From: Bacteroidota bacterium
Lineage (GTDB): Bacteria; Bacteroidota; Bacteroidia; Chitinophagales; Chitinophagaceae
NCBI GenBank assembly: GCA_003175935.1
Contig: PSRI01000203.1
Coordinates: 1-35,603, forward strand
Direction: 5' to 3'
Length of the DNA stretch: 35,603 nucleotides
Part shown: in pieces, positions 8,379 to 16,362 of the stretch
Layout: every line of letters begins with the position of its first letter
How positions within the stretch are numbered: the first letter of the stretch is position 1
The notes under the pieces: generated by a model
Seen by the model: only the letters and a program-made list of their open reading frames with translations
Database searches by the model: none
Told to the model about the DNA's origin: nothing
Translations under genes and position numbers: made by a program

Positions 8379-8810
8379 CTATTTATTAGGTTTATTTGCA
8401 GACATAGGAGGTGAATATACCTGCAACAATTTATTATCCGATGTTGAATAAAGTCCGTTAACGTCTGATCTTACTTTTGATTTATCCAATTGCCATGTAC
8501 CTGAATCATTTTTCATGATGTAATTATTAATTATGTAGCGACCTGCCCCATAAATTGTATCTCCTGTAGCAGTGTTCACATAAAAATTAATTGGACGATT
8601 TGTTTCTGCATTATAACTCATCTTCTTCGCCTTGTCATAGCGTACATTCACTGTTTGTCCAGTTGTGAGATCCACAAATGCAGAGTCCTGAAAATTTTTC
8701 GAATAATTTCCATTCGGAGAATTGTTCCGCGTAGAATCGTTCTGTGCCGAAGCTTTCATTACTGCGCATGATAATATTACCACGCCCGCAGCCATTACGA
8801 ATTTTTTCAT
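8379..8810 (-). CDS. Exported hypothetical protein
   Basis: A 143-residue protein with a clear signal peptide (MKKFVMAAGVVILSCAVMKASAQ, likely cleaved after ASA). The mature part is Asn/Ser/Thr/Tyr-rich and hydrophilic, with the segments FVDLTTGQTVNVRYD and FYVNTATGDTIYGAGRYI. These read as two related beta-type units, each with a T-x-x-T/D-G pattern. I do not recognise a named family, although similar small secreted proteins are common in Bacteroidota. The frame extends upstream to 8849; the start at 8810 is chosen for the signal peptide. It is encoded in the same direction as the DUF4142 gene, 147 bases upstream of that gene's start. Confidence 0.7.
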   Translation of the reverse strand: MKKFVMAAGVVILSCAVMKASAQNDSTRNNSPNGNYSKNFQDSAFVDLTTGQTVNVRYDKAKKMSYNAETNRPINFYVNTATGDTIYGAGRYIINNYIMKNDSGTWQLDKSKVRSDVNGLYSTSDNKLLQVYSPPMSANKPNK

Positions 8811-8853
8811 AAATAGATTTTTCAGGTACTGCTGCAATCGACATACCATTAGA

Positions 8854-9071
8854 TGTTGAAGGTTGAAGGTTGAAGGTTAAAGGTTAAAGGTTAAAAGTTG
8901 AAGGTTAAAGGTTACCGAGGCAGGAAGGAAGGTTTGTTTAAGGTTGTATCCCGCGGAAGCAGCGTATCATGCGAACGAGGAAAGGTTAAGAGTCCGGCGT
9001 TAAGAAACGTGAGAGATGGGATATATGATAATTGTATTAGTCTAGGTACTAGGTACTAGGTACTAAGTACT
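8854..9071. repeat. Composite intergenic repeat, copy R2
   Basis: The left module (8854-8915) has GTTGAAG/GTTAAAG words in tandem. The core contains a CCCGCGGAAGCAGCGTAT segment. The linker TTAAGAAACGTGAGAGATGG and onward aligns with R1 and R3. The right module of CTAGGTA/CTAAGTA units is at 9042-9071. With R3 it fills the 585-base gap between the secreted protein and the ankyrin gene. Confidence 0.8.
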
Positions 9072-9160
9072 TTCAATCTATTTAAGCAGTCGCCAGTGCA
9101 TCTAATTACCCGGGAAGATTCAAACCGTGTAAGTTGCACCCCTTTTCTACAACCGAACAT

Positions 9161-9390
9161 GTTGAACGTTGAACGTTGCCTGCCTGCTCGCCTTCGCGAA
9201 GCTTGAGCGAAGCACGGCCGGTAGGCAGGAAAGTTTGTTGAAAGTTGAAAGTTGAAGGTTTATTGAAAGTTGAATGTTGCCTCCCGCCGAAGCAACGTAG
9301 TATCCGAAGTAGGGAAAGTTGCAAAACATGAGAAATGGAATATGTGATGGGTGCGTTAGTCTAGGTACTTGGTACCAGGTACTAAGTACT
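9161..9390. repeat. Composite intergenic repeat, copy R3, with a nested short palindromic element
   Basis: It starts with GTTGAACGTTGAACGTT and is interrupted by a short palindromic element at 9179-9229. It then resumes with GTTGAAAG units, a CCCGCCGAAGCAACGTAG core like that of R2, the linker, and the right module CTAGGTACTTGGTACC... at 9361-9390. Copies R2 and R3 are adjacent and in the same orientation. Confidence 0.8.
9179..9229. repeat. Short REP/MITE-like palindromic element
   Basis: The 51-base element begins CCTGCCTGCTCGCCTTCGCG and ends with the near-complement GGCCGGTAGGCAGG, so it can fold into a strong hairpin. Its ends match those of the longer elements at 17494-17604 and 34134-34242, from which the central part is missing. 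Confidence 0.75.
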
Positions 9391-9395
9391 CTATT

Positions 9396-10544
9396 CTATC
9401 TACTCAGGATCTCCTGAATATATTTTTCCCAACCTGGCTCAACTATGGCACCTGCATTCAACAACATCTGAATAATTAATGGATATCCAGGTGAGGGACT
9501 GTTGTAAGCTGACCATAGAGCCTGACCTAAAACAGTTCCACCATATTCATTCTTAATTTCCAGGGGCGCATTTTGTGCCAGCAGATATTCAATGATATCA
9601 ATTCTCGCCCCTACAACTGCCCAATGCAGTCCGGTCATACCTTCCGCAATCATGTCAATTGCAATTCCGTGCTTCAAACAAAATTTTACTATCTCTAAAT
9701 ATCCATATCCGCAAGCCCATGCATAACCAGATTCATATTTAGATCGCAACTTCTCATCAATCAATTTTCCTTCAGCAGTAAAATATTTTTTTACTTCTTC
9801 CAGAATACCCACTCCACAAGCTCCTTCAAGATCCAGGGTTGCTCCTTTTGTAGAAAGATATTTAGCAGATTCCCCTCTGCCATTACGAAGGCAGGCAACA
9901 ATCAGCAGCCCTTCGGTATATTCCTTTCCGATTGCATTGTTTGGATCAGCGCCATATTTAAGAAGAATGTCAATCAAATTATTTTGCACGCCTGCAAGAA
10001 ACGAATGAACACTGGTAGCAACTAACCCAAGCGTTGTAGTGGTTTTGTACATATCTCCTCTTGCATCTACTTCCGAGCCGGCATCTAAAAGTATCCTGGC
10101 AATTTCAACTGCATTCACCGGCGTTTTTTGACGATAATTTTCAACGCCATTCGCTCCAATATAATTTAATAATGTGCTGTGGTGATTGCGAACCGACCTT
10201 GCAAATACTAATTCAGGATTTTCTTTGAGTTGATCAATTAATGTTTTTGCATCGCCACTAATTATAGCCTCAACGGCTTTTTCGAATCTTGTAACAGGTG
10301 AATTGATATTTTTCATTTCATTTCTGAAATCTTCGTAAGCTTCCCAGGTATCAAATTGTTGCTCCTGTTTGATTATTTCACGGGCCTTATCCTTATTACT
10401 TTCCAACTGATTCAAATGCCATTTGTCAAAGTAAGGATCATCGCCAAAACTATTCAGCAAATTCTCCAACAATTTTTCATCTCCTTTAATAAAAGAAAAT
10501 TTAATTGCTGCAATTTGCTCCCCGCCGAGTTGCGTATGTGCCAT
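9396..10544 (-). CDS. Ankyrin-repeat protein
   Basis: A 382-residue cytosolic protein, probably a protein-protein interaction scaffold. The N-terminal 110 residues are helical and charged, with no recognised domain. From about residue 115 there are ankyrin-type units. The clearest are ARILLDAGSEVDARGD, IDILLKYGADPNNAIG, LEIVKFCLKHGIAIDMIA, GLHWAVVGARIDIIEYLLAQ with NAPLEIKNEYGGTVLGQAL, and a last unit IIQMLLNAGAIVEPG. Repeat lengths are irregular. The frame runs 12 codons further to 10580, but that stretch is translated from the adjacent intergenic repeat, so the ATG at 10544 is preferred. No partner gene is adjacent. It is boxed in by repeat copies R3 and R4. Confidence 0.8.
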   Translation of the reverse strand: MAHTQLGGEQIAAIKFSFIKGDEKLLENLLNSFGDDPYFDKWHLNQLESNKDKAREIIKQEQQFDTWEAYEDFRNEMKNINSPVTRFEKAVEAIISGDAKTLIDQLKENPELVFARSVRNHHSTLLNYIGANGVENYRQKTPVNAVEIARILLDAGSEVDARGDMYKTTTTLGLVATSVHSFLAGVQNNLIDILLKYGADPNNAIGKEYTEGLLIVACLRNGRGESAKYLSTKGATLDLEGACGVGILEEVKKYFTAEGKLIDEKLRSKYESGYAWACGYGYLEIVKFCLKHGIAIDMIAEGMTGLHWAVVGARIDIIEYLLAQNAPLEIKNEYGGTVLGQALWSAYNSPSPGYPLIIQMLLNAGAIVEPGWEKYIQEILSR

Positions 10545-10551
10545 GCTCAAA

Positions 10552-10763
10552 TGTTGAATGTTAAAGGTTGAAGGTTGCACGTTAGTTTAAAGTTAAGAGT
10601 TAAATGTTCAGGCTCAAGTGCTCAGAGTTAATCCATTGTCATATGCCCTTCCCAACGGCTCGCGGTACAGGAGGAGTTAATTCGTTACTCATTGAGCTTA
10701 TAGAACCAAATATATCCTGTCTATATACTAAGTACTATATACTAAGTACTATGTACTAAATAC
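10552..10763. repeat. Composite intergenic repeat, copy R4 (diverged)
   Basis: The left module has GTTGAAT/GTTAAAG/GTTGAAG words from 10552, drifting through GTTAAGAGTTAAATGTTCAG. A unique core with CGGCTCGCGGTACAGG follows. The right module is a tandem of the ten-base unit TATACTAAGTAC (drifting), 10721-10763. It accounts for most of the 322-base gap before the DUF4242 gene. Confidence 0.65.
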
Positions 10764-10784
10764 CTGAAACTTTGCATGAAATAA

Positions 10785-10812
10785 AAAATCCAGACTTGAT
10801 TGTCTGGATTTT
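10785..10812 (-). terminator. Rho-independent terminator of the DUF4242 gene
   Basis: A perfect 11-base stem, AAAATCCAGAC (10785-10795) with GTCTGGATTTT (10802-10812), around a six-base loop. On the minus strand it runs into a TTTTTTATTTC tail and sits 55 bases past the stop. Confidence 0.8.
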
Positions 10813-10866
10813 AACTTCCTAATTCTTTGGTCCTATGTTTATCCTATGCTCTTTATTAATTAAGTC

Positions 10867-11487
10867 TTATTGACCTTGTTGAACTTTCATTACATATGCA
10901 GGAACCATTCCATGAGCTTCCTTATGTGTTTTGATAAGATCTGTTGAGTCTTTTGCCTGGGCAAGACACATAATAACGCCATCTTTTTGATTGAACCAGT
11001 AATTGATCAGATTAACGCCATACTTGTGTTCTACTTCCAGATCTTTCTTGTGTGCATTGGCAACATCTTTGGGAGATACTTTTCCTGCCGGCACATAGTG
11101 CACATCAAGGAACAAATTATTCTGCGCCATGAGCTTTGCTTCTTTACCGTCACTCACAGGCAAAATTCTTTGTGGTAACAATCCATGTGCTTCTGCATGT
11201 GTTTTGCGAATGGCATTGGAATCTTTCGCTTTCACAAGGCAATACACGGTTCCTTTTTCTTCATCAACCCAAAACTTCAGGAATTGAGCGCCATATTTTC
11301 CCTGTGTTGCAAGGTCTTTTTCATGGGCTGCCTGTACATCGGCAAACTTCACTTTACCTGGCTCCAGTTGATGGAAATCGATAAAAAGATGTTTGGCTGA
11401 CGACTTTTCCTTTTTGTCTGACTGTGCCATTACGTTTAAACTAACGAAACTTGAGATGCATAAAATCCCGACTAAGATTCTTTTCAT
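10867..11487 (-). CDS. Exported protein with two DUF4242 domains (nickel-binding-like)
   Basis: A 206-residue exported protein whose signal peptide ends VSLNVMAQ. Two copies of the small ferredoxin-like DUF4242 domain follow. Copy 1 (about residues 33-110) reads HLFIDFHQLEPGKVKFADV ... AIRKTHAEAHGLLPQ. Copy 2 (about 122-204) reads LFLDVHYVPAGKVSPKDV ... LIKTHKEAHGMVPA. Each retains the HxEAHG motif and a YG(A/V)xFLxFW-like segment. The family includes a nickel-binding Streptomyces protein (SCO4226), so metal binding is possible, but the role here is unknown. It has its own -7 box and its own terminator, so it is monocistronic. Confidence 0.82.
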   Translation of the reverse strand: MKRILVGILCISSFVSLNVMAQSDKKEKSSAKHLFIDFHQLEPGKVKFADVQAAHEKDLATQGKYGAQFLKFWVDEEKGTVYCLVKAKDSNAIRKTHAEAHGLLPQRILPVSDGKEAKLMAQNNLFLDVHYVPAGKVSPKDVANAHKKDLEVEHKYGVNLINYWFNQKDGVIMCLAQAKDSTDLIKTHKEAHGMVPAYVMKVQQGQ

Positions 11488-11519
11488 GATTCTTTTCTTT
11501 AATGGTTATTATTATGCGG

Positions 11520-11527
11520 CAAATTTA
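11520..11527 (-). promoter_or_regulatory. Candidate -7 box for the DUF4242 gene
   Basis: On the minus strand TAAATTTG matches TAnnTTTG exactly and lies 32 bases before the ATG at 11487. A TTTG sits 15 bases further upstream rather than the usual 19, so the -33 element is uncertain. The remaining gap up to 11760 shows only a 10-base palindrome, AGAGCGCTCT, at 11576-11585. Confidence 0.45.
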
Positions 11528-11760
11528 TCTGCCTGCATTTCCCAAATTTTGTTACACTTTGCAAAAGTGGGCGGGAGAGCGCTCTTCGGTGGCGTTCGTT
11601 GATCTAACGGTATACGTTACACTGAAATGAATGTGAATTGTTAAGATGTTTTAGCAATTTTTAGAGACTAGAATGAAATCTGTTCATAATACTATCATGC
11701 AAATAAATCATGATAAACAACGTTACATCGCATTAGTTTTTTGAAGAAGAGAGATGATAT

Positions 11761-12774
11761 TCAGATTGCAGGACCTTTTTTTTGCTTTAAACTGTCGTCT
11801 GCGATTTTTCGTTCTTTTTCCACAGATTTTTTGTCAATGACATTATCTGCTTTCTTTACAGGAACTTGTTTTACTGCAACGGCATATTCACTTGGATGAA
11901 TGGTTTCTCCGATTTCAAGTGCGTACGATTTCGTAAACTCCGCACCAAAATAAAGAATCAACGAAGAAAAATAAGTCCACAATAGAAATACTGCCAGTGC
12001 ACCTGCGGCACCATAAGTACTACCTACAGCGGATGTGCTTATATAAAATGATAAACCAAATTTTCCTAAAATAAAAAGGCATGTGGAAACGATTGTACCT
12101 GGCAATACGCTTCTCCATTTGATATCCGCATCAGGCAAAACCCTAAATATCACAGCAAAAATTATTGCCACAATCAAAAAACCAAATATTTGATTTAGAA
12201 TATAAAAGACCACAACTGTTGGTCCGGAGAATTGATCTTTTAATTTATCACTTAAGGTGTCAACAATGGCCGAAAACCCCAAAGAAACCAACAATAGAAA
12301 TCCAAGACTGATGATGAGTGAAAAAGACAACAAGCGATTGGACAGAAGTTTTAGTAAACCATTTTTGGGAACAGGTTTGAGTCCCCAAATCATATTTACT
12401 GAATCCTGGATCTCGGCAAAAATCCCTGTAGCGCCTAATAAAAGTGCAATGACTCCTATTACAGTAGCGAGAACACCTTTTCCATGGATGGCAGCATTTT
12501 TTACCAGGTCCTGTAATTGCAATGCTGTGTTGTGACCAAGAAACTTCTCAAGTTCTCCATATATTCTGCCCTGTATCGCATCCTGTCCCATAAATAATCC
12601 ACACAATGCAATGATCAGAATAAGGAACGGAGCCATTGAAAAAATGGTGGAATAAGACAGCGAGCTGGCCAGTTTAGGAACCTTATCATCAAGAAATCCT
12701 TTAAATGATGATTTAAACATTGTGCCCACTGACTTTAAAGTAATTCTTTTTTTAGGTGCTTCTGATTTTGCCAT
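11761..12774 (-). CDS. YihY/virulence factor BrkB family membrane protein
   Basis: A 337-residue integral inner-membrane protein with about six membrane segments. The family signature is present in order: KVPKLASSLSYSTIFSMAPF in the first helix, GATGIFAEIQDSVNMIWGL, FRVLPDADIKWRSVLPG, and STYGAAGALAVFLLWTYFSS with ILYFGAEFTKSYA. The C-terminal 45 residues are a charged Lys-rich cytosolic tail. The family was once called ribonuclease BN by mistake; its true function is not settled. The frame has a GTG two codons earlier (12780), but the ATG at 12774 lies 2 bases after the pyrophosphatase stop, giving a tight two-gene operon. Confidence 0.9.
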   Translation of the reverse strand: MAKSEAPKKRITLKSVGTMFKSSFKGFLDDKVPKLASSLSYSTIFSMAPFLILIIALCGLFMGQDAIQGRIYGELEKFLGHNTALQLQDLVKNAAIHGKGVLATVIGVIALLLGATGIFAEIQDSVNMIWGLKPVPKNGLLKLLSNRLLSFSLIISLGFLLLVSLGFSAIVDTLSDKLKDQFSGPTVVVFYILNQIFGFLIVAIIFAVIFRVLPDADIKWRSVLPGTIVSTCLFILGKFGLSFYISTSAVGSTYGAAGALAVFLLWTYFSSLILYFGAEFTKSYALEIGETIHPSEYAVAVKQVPVKKADNVIDKKSVEKERKIADDSLKQKKGPAI

Positions 12775-12776
12775 AA

Positions 12777-13298
12777 TCACTTCTTGGAATTACCATTCTG
12801 CGACTTCTTTTTGTTTGATTCAATCATCTTAATAGCCTCATCAGCTTCTATTTGCTCCTCAAGCACAAATTTTTTCCCCTGCAACTTATTATACTGGATA
12901 AAGAAGTCTTCAATTTCTTTAAGAATTTTAGGCGGGAAATGCGAAACAGTTTTAATCCCGTCATACATCTCGGCTTCTTCCGGAACGGCTATGTACCGAT
13001 CATTGCGAATCATTTTTTTATGGCCGGCTTCTTCTGACTGAACAGCTCTCATCGACCCAAGAACCCTACAAGGAATCAGGCAACCAGGAAAACTTCCAAA
13101 TTCGCTGATAATAATAATGTCCAGAGGATCTCCATCTTGTCCTTTTGTTTTGGGTATAAAGCCAAAATCATATGGGAATACCATTCCCGAAGGCAGAATC
13201 TTATTCAATTTAAACTTGTCGGTTTTTTCATCGTAATCATATTTCTGCGAGCTGCCTTTAGGGGTCTCAATAATTGCGGTTAACGTTCCATTCTTCAT
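12777..13298 (-). CDS. ppa: Inorganic pyrophosphatase, family I
   Basis: A soluble enzyme of 173 residues that hydrolyses PPi from biosynthetic reactions to two phosphates, with Mg2+. The family I signature DGDPLD gives metal-ligand Asp at about 55, 57 and 60. Other conserved parts are the opening IETPKGSSQKYDYD, PYDFGFIPKT and the HFFxxYxxLxGK-like EDFFIQYNKLQGKKF. The length is normal. The frame extends three codons to a TTG; the ATG at 13296-13298 is preferred and has a GAGGG run just upstream, unusual among its neighbours. The Lys/Ser/Asn-rich tail is slightly longer than usual. It is co-transcribed with the YihY gene. Confidence 0.95.
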   Translation of the reverse strand: MKNGTLTAIIETPKGSSQKYDYDEKTDKFKLNKILPSGMVFPYDFGFIPKTKGQDGDPLDIIIISEFGSFPGCLIPCRVLGSMRAVQSEEAGHKKMIRNDRYIAVPEEAEMYDGIKTVSHFPPKILKEIEDFFIQYNKLQGKKFVLEEQIEADEAIKMIESNKKKSQNGNSKK

Positions 13299-13333
13299 GT
13301 CCCTCAAATTTTGCTTTTGTAAAAATGAATATG

Positions 13334-13633
13334 TTAATAAAAATTCCGGGCAAAATCATACCATAAAATCAATCCAATGTAAAATCTGCATTTACTGAAG
13401 TTGATTTGAGCAAATTGGAACCCGGCGTAGAAAATAATCCCCCAAAATAAAAGAGCCATTTGAATCCAATATTCAAACGGCCCATATACTGGTTCCTTAT
13501 CGGCAGAATAATAAAAGAAAGGTGGCTTACGGGTAGTGCAATTGAAATGATAAATAGAGAACGGATCGATTAATCTGTGGTTTGAAAGGGGACTATCTAA
13601 ATATAAAACTTTTTTTCTGATAATCATAATCAT
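13334..13633 (-). CDS. Possible small membrane protein upstream of ppa
   Basis: An open frame of 99 codons, same strand, ending 36 bases before the ppa start. The C-terminal half is strongly hydrophobic and aromatic (YWIQMALLFWGIIFYAGFQF, then a second hydrophobic run with GLILWY), consistent with one or two membrane helices. The N-terminal half looks random. I recognise no family; it may be a leader region rather than a gene. Nothing else is evident in the 460 bases between 13299 and 13758. Confidence 0.3.
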   Translation of the reverse strand: MIMIIRKKVLYLDSPLSNHRLIDPFSIYHFNCTTRKPPFFYYSADKEPVYGPFEYWIQMALLFWGIIFYAGFQFAQINFSKCRFYIGLILWYDFARNFY

Positions 13634-13758
13634 TTCGCAGAAGGATAGCCGAATGCCAGTGCGGCCCGTAGATAAGAGTATTTTCCTACTGTTAATTAGC
13701 CTGCAAATAGTAAAACCAGAATTTTGAATTATTAACTTTAGCCATCAAAATATTTTTT

Positions 13759-14793
13759 ATGGAATCAATCTCTGCCAGAATCTACTCGCATGATTCCTAC
13801 AACAAGGATGAAAAGACAAATGTGATTTTCGAACTCACGAATCATTCTAAGAAAGCTGTCCATGTTCTTAAATGGAACACGCCACTCGAAGGATTAAAAA
13901 GTGATTGTCTCGACGTGAGAAAAAATGGGAAGATCGTTCCATATGATGGCCTGATGATAAAAAGAGGGGTGCCCCAGCCACAGGATTTTATTGAAATTCA
14001 ACCGGGACAATCCGTCGGTGAAAAAGTTGATCTCAGTGAAGTATATTCTCTCAACAGTCCGGGCCAGGTAAAAGTAAATTACAAGCCTGATGCGTTGGTA
14101 GTATTGAAAGATCAACCTACAGAAGAATCTCTTGTATCTTTCAAAGCCAATGCAACAAAACCACTCAAGGTCCAAACAAAGCAGGCCTCATTCAAAATTG
14201 CCACGGGTGGCAAACCGCGAATGACAATTGGCGAGAAACTCAGAAAAGCGGAACCTAAACGCAAAACAGTATCTAAAAAAAAAGCTGAAGCAGCCATAAC
14301 AACTTTTCTTCCCTGCGTTTTTAATGGAGGTACAACTGCACAACAAGTCACAGTAAGACTCGCCCACGAAAATGGCTATAACCTCACAGTGGCTACTTTA
14401 AGTTCCATGGCGAAAAATACGCAATACAAAACCTGGTTTGGCACTTACACAAAAACCAGGTTTAATAAAGTAAAGGGCGACTACCAAAAAATAAAAGGTG
14501 AATTCGAGACTAAACAATTCACATACGATTTAACCGGACAGGGTTGTCAGAGCGGCGTTTACGCTTACACGTATAAAGGGGGCAGCACCATTTGGCTTTG
14601 TGACGCATTTTGGATGGCGCCGGATACAGGTACCGATTCAAGGGCCGGAACATTAGTGCATGAACACAGTCATGCTTCTGCATTTACGGATGACCTGGCA
14701 TATGGACAAACGGCCTGTAAACAATTGGCCAAAAAAACGCCAGCCAAAGCTATCAATAATGCCGACAGCCATGAATATTATTCTAAGGGCTGA
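13759..14793 (+). CDS. M35 (aspzincin/deuterolysin-like) metallopeptidase without signal peptide
   Basis: A 344-residue zinc endopeptidase. The N-terminal domain (about residues 1-125) is a beta-rich Ig-like region resembling the propeptide/chaperone part of bacterial M35 enzymes (VIFELTNHSKKAVHVLKWNTP). A Lys-rich linker (about 150-180) follows. The C-terminal catalytic domain has HEHSH (His301, Glu302, His305) and the aspzincin motif TDDLAYG (Asp312 as third ligand), and ends NNADSHEYYSKG as the family does. No signal peptide or lipobox is present at the start, which is unusual because known members are secreted. A TAACTTTA sequence at 13732-13739 may be the -7 box. It is a single gene. Confidence 0.88.
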   Translation: MESISARIYSHDSYNKDEKTNVIFELTNHSKKAVHVLKWNTPLEGLKSDCLDVRKNGKIVPYDGLMIKRGVPQPQDFIEIQPGQSVGEKVDLSEVYSLNSPGQVKVNYKPDALVVLKDQPTEESLVSFKANATKPLKVQTKQASFKIATGGKPRMTIGEKLRKAEPKRKTVSKKKAEAAITTFLPCVFNGGTTAQQVTVRLAHENGYNLTVATLSSMAKNTQYKTWFGTYTKTRFNKVKGDYQKIKGEFETKQFTYDLTGQGCQSGVYAYTYKGGSTIWLCDAFWMAPDTGTDSRAGTLVHEHSHASAFTDDLAYGQTACKQLAKKTPAKAINNADSHEYYSKG

Positions 14794-14895
14794 TGGAGAA
14801 AATTGTGTTTCAAACCTAATTTTAGTTTGTACATGAAATAGGGTTATATTTATTCTATGGTCGCGGTTAATACTAGTCGTCGTACTATTTAAATC

Positions 14896-16362
14896 ATGCT
14901 TTTCAATTCATTTGAATTTGCTTTATTCTTTCCAATTGTAACCATCCTTTATTTCCTTTTTCCTCACAGATTTCGGTGGGTCCTTTTGCTTGTAGCGAGT
15001 TGCTTCTTTTACATGTTTTTTAAGCCAGTTTATATTCTCATACTGGTATTTACAATTGTGATAGATTATTTCACGGGCATTTGGATAAGCCGGCAGGAAA
15101 ATCACCGAAAAAGAAAATTATTACTGCTACTCAGCATTGCAGCGAATCTTAGCGTGTTAATCGTATTTAAATATTTTGATTTTTTCGCGGTCAATTTTAA
15201 TCATGTTCTATGGTTCTTCAACAGGAATGCTTCGGGAATTCCTTTGATGGATATACTGTTACCAATCGGACTTTCTTTTCACACGATGCAGGCGATGAGT
15301 TATAATATTGAAATTTACAGGAGAAAGCAACAACCGGAAAAACATTTTGGGATTTATGCCCTCTTTATCATGTTCTATCCTCAATTGGTAGCGGGTCCAA
15401 TAGAAAGACCGCAACACATGCTGCCACAGTTTCACGAAGCAAAAAAATTCAATTATGAAAACTTCAGAAGAGGATTGATCCTCATTGCATGGGGTCTTTT
15501 TAAAAAAGTTGTAATTGCGGACCGCCTGGCGATTTTCGTAAACACCGTTTACAATCATCCAAACGATTTTGTAGGAATACCGCTGATCATTGCCACTTTA
15601 TTTTTTTCTATTCAGATCTATTGTGATTTTTCTGGTTACTCCGATATCGCAGTGGGGACTGCAAAATGTATGGGTTTCAATTTAGTGCAAAATTTCAATC
15701 GCCCATACACTGCCGTAAGTATTCAGGATTTTTGGCGACGCTGGCATATTTCTCTTTCAACATGGTTCAGAGATTATATTTATCAACCCCTGGGCGGAAA
15801 TCATGTTTCTTATATAAGATGGTGCTTCAATATTTTTATTGTTTTCCTTTTGAGCGGATTATGGCACGGAGCAAGGTGGACTTTTATAGCCTGGGGATTA
15901 TTGCATGCAATCTTCTACATCCTGGACAAAGCTTTTCAAAAACAATTTCCGGATGTAAAGTATGCAGCCAAAGCCAGATTAATATTGACTCGCACTTATG
16001 TATTCATCCTGGTAAGCTTAGCATGGATATTTTTCAGGTCTTCCAATATCTCATCCGCAGTGTATATTTTAAAAAATCTTTTTACAGGCATAGGTACACA
16101 ATTGCGACTCATATATTCAAATCAAAATCACGAGAGGCTGCCGCTTTTATACCTCAACCATACTTCAGTTGAGTTTCTGATGGCGGTGATTTCAATTTTA
16201 ATATTGTTGATCATAGAGAGCAAACTGAAACTTGTATCGATAGATGGCTGGCTGATAAATAAGCCGACATTGGCACGATGGAGTTTTTATTATACGCTTG
16301 TATTGATTTTTATCTTATTCGGAATATTTAATAAATCTGCATTCATTTATTTTCAATTTTGA
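14896..16362 (+). CDS. MBOAT family O-acyltransferase (AlgI-like)
   Basis: A 488-residue multi-pass membrane protein that moves acyl (usually acetyl) groups across the membrane for modification of an exported polysaccharide. It begins MLFNSFEFALFFPIVTILYF and shows the AlgI landmarks FKYFDFF, LLPIGLSFHTMQAMSY, YPQLVAGPIERPQHMLPQ, YCDFSGYSDIAVG and FWRRWHISLSTWFRDYIY. The catalytic His lies in LLSGLWHGARWTFIAWGLLH (His324). Length and topology are normal for the family. Its stop overlaps the start of the next gene (TGATG), so the two are translationally coupled. The target polymer is unknown because no polysaccharide synthesis genes are in the window. Confidence 0.92.
   Translation: MLFNSFEFALFFPIVTILYFLFPHRFRWVLLLVASCFFYMFFKPVYILILVFTIVIDYFTGIWISRQENHRKRKLLLLLSIAANLSVLIVFKYFDFFAVNFNHVLWFFNRNASGIPLMDILLPIGLSFHTMQAMSYNIEIYRRKQQPEKHFGIYALFIMFYPQLVAGPIERPQHMLPQFHEAKKFNYENFRRGLILIAWGLFKKVVIADRLAIFVNTVYNHPNDFVGIPLIIATLFFSIQIYCDFSGYSDIAVGTAKCMGFNLVQNFNRPYTAVSIQDFWRRWHISLSTWFRDYIYQPLGGNHVSYIRWCFNIFIVFLLSGLWHGARWTFIAWGLLHAIFYILDKAFQKQFPDVKYAAKARLILTRTYVFILVSLAWIFFRSSNISSAVYILKNLFTGIGTQLRLIYSNQNHERLPLLYLNHTSVEFLMAVISILILLIIESKLKLVSIDGWLINKPTLARWSFYYTLVLIFILFGIFNKSAFIYFQF

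Noticed and set aside
9106-9329. Two overlapping open frames of 60-72 codons on the minus strand
   Set aside because: They are translations of composite repeat R3, with STFN-type repeats and no protein-like composition.
9396-10544. Ankyrin protein as part of a toxin or defence system
   Set aside because: No effector domain, toxin, or immunity-like partner is adjacent; the repeats alone do not support such a role.
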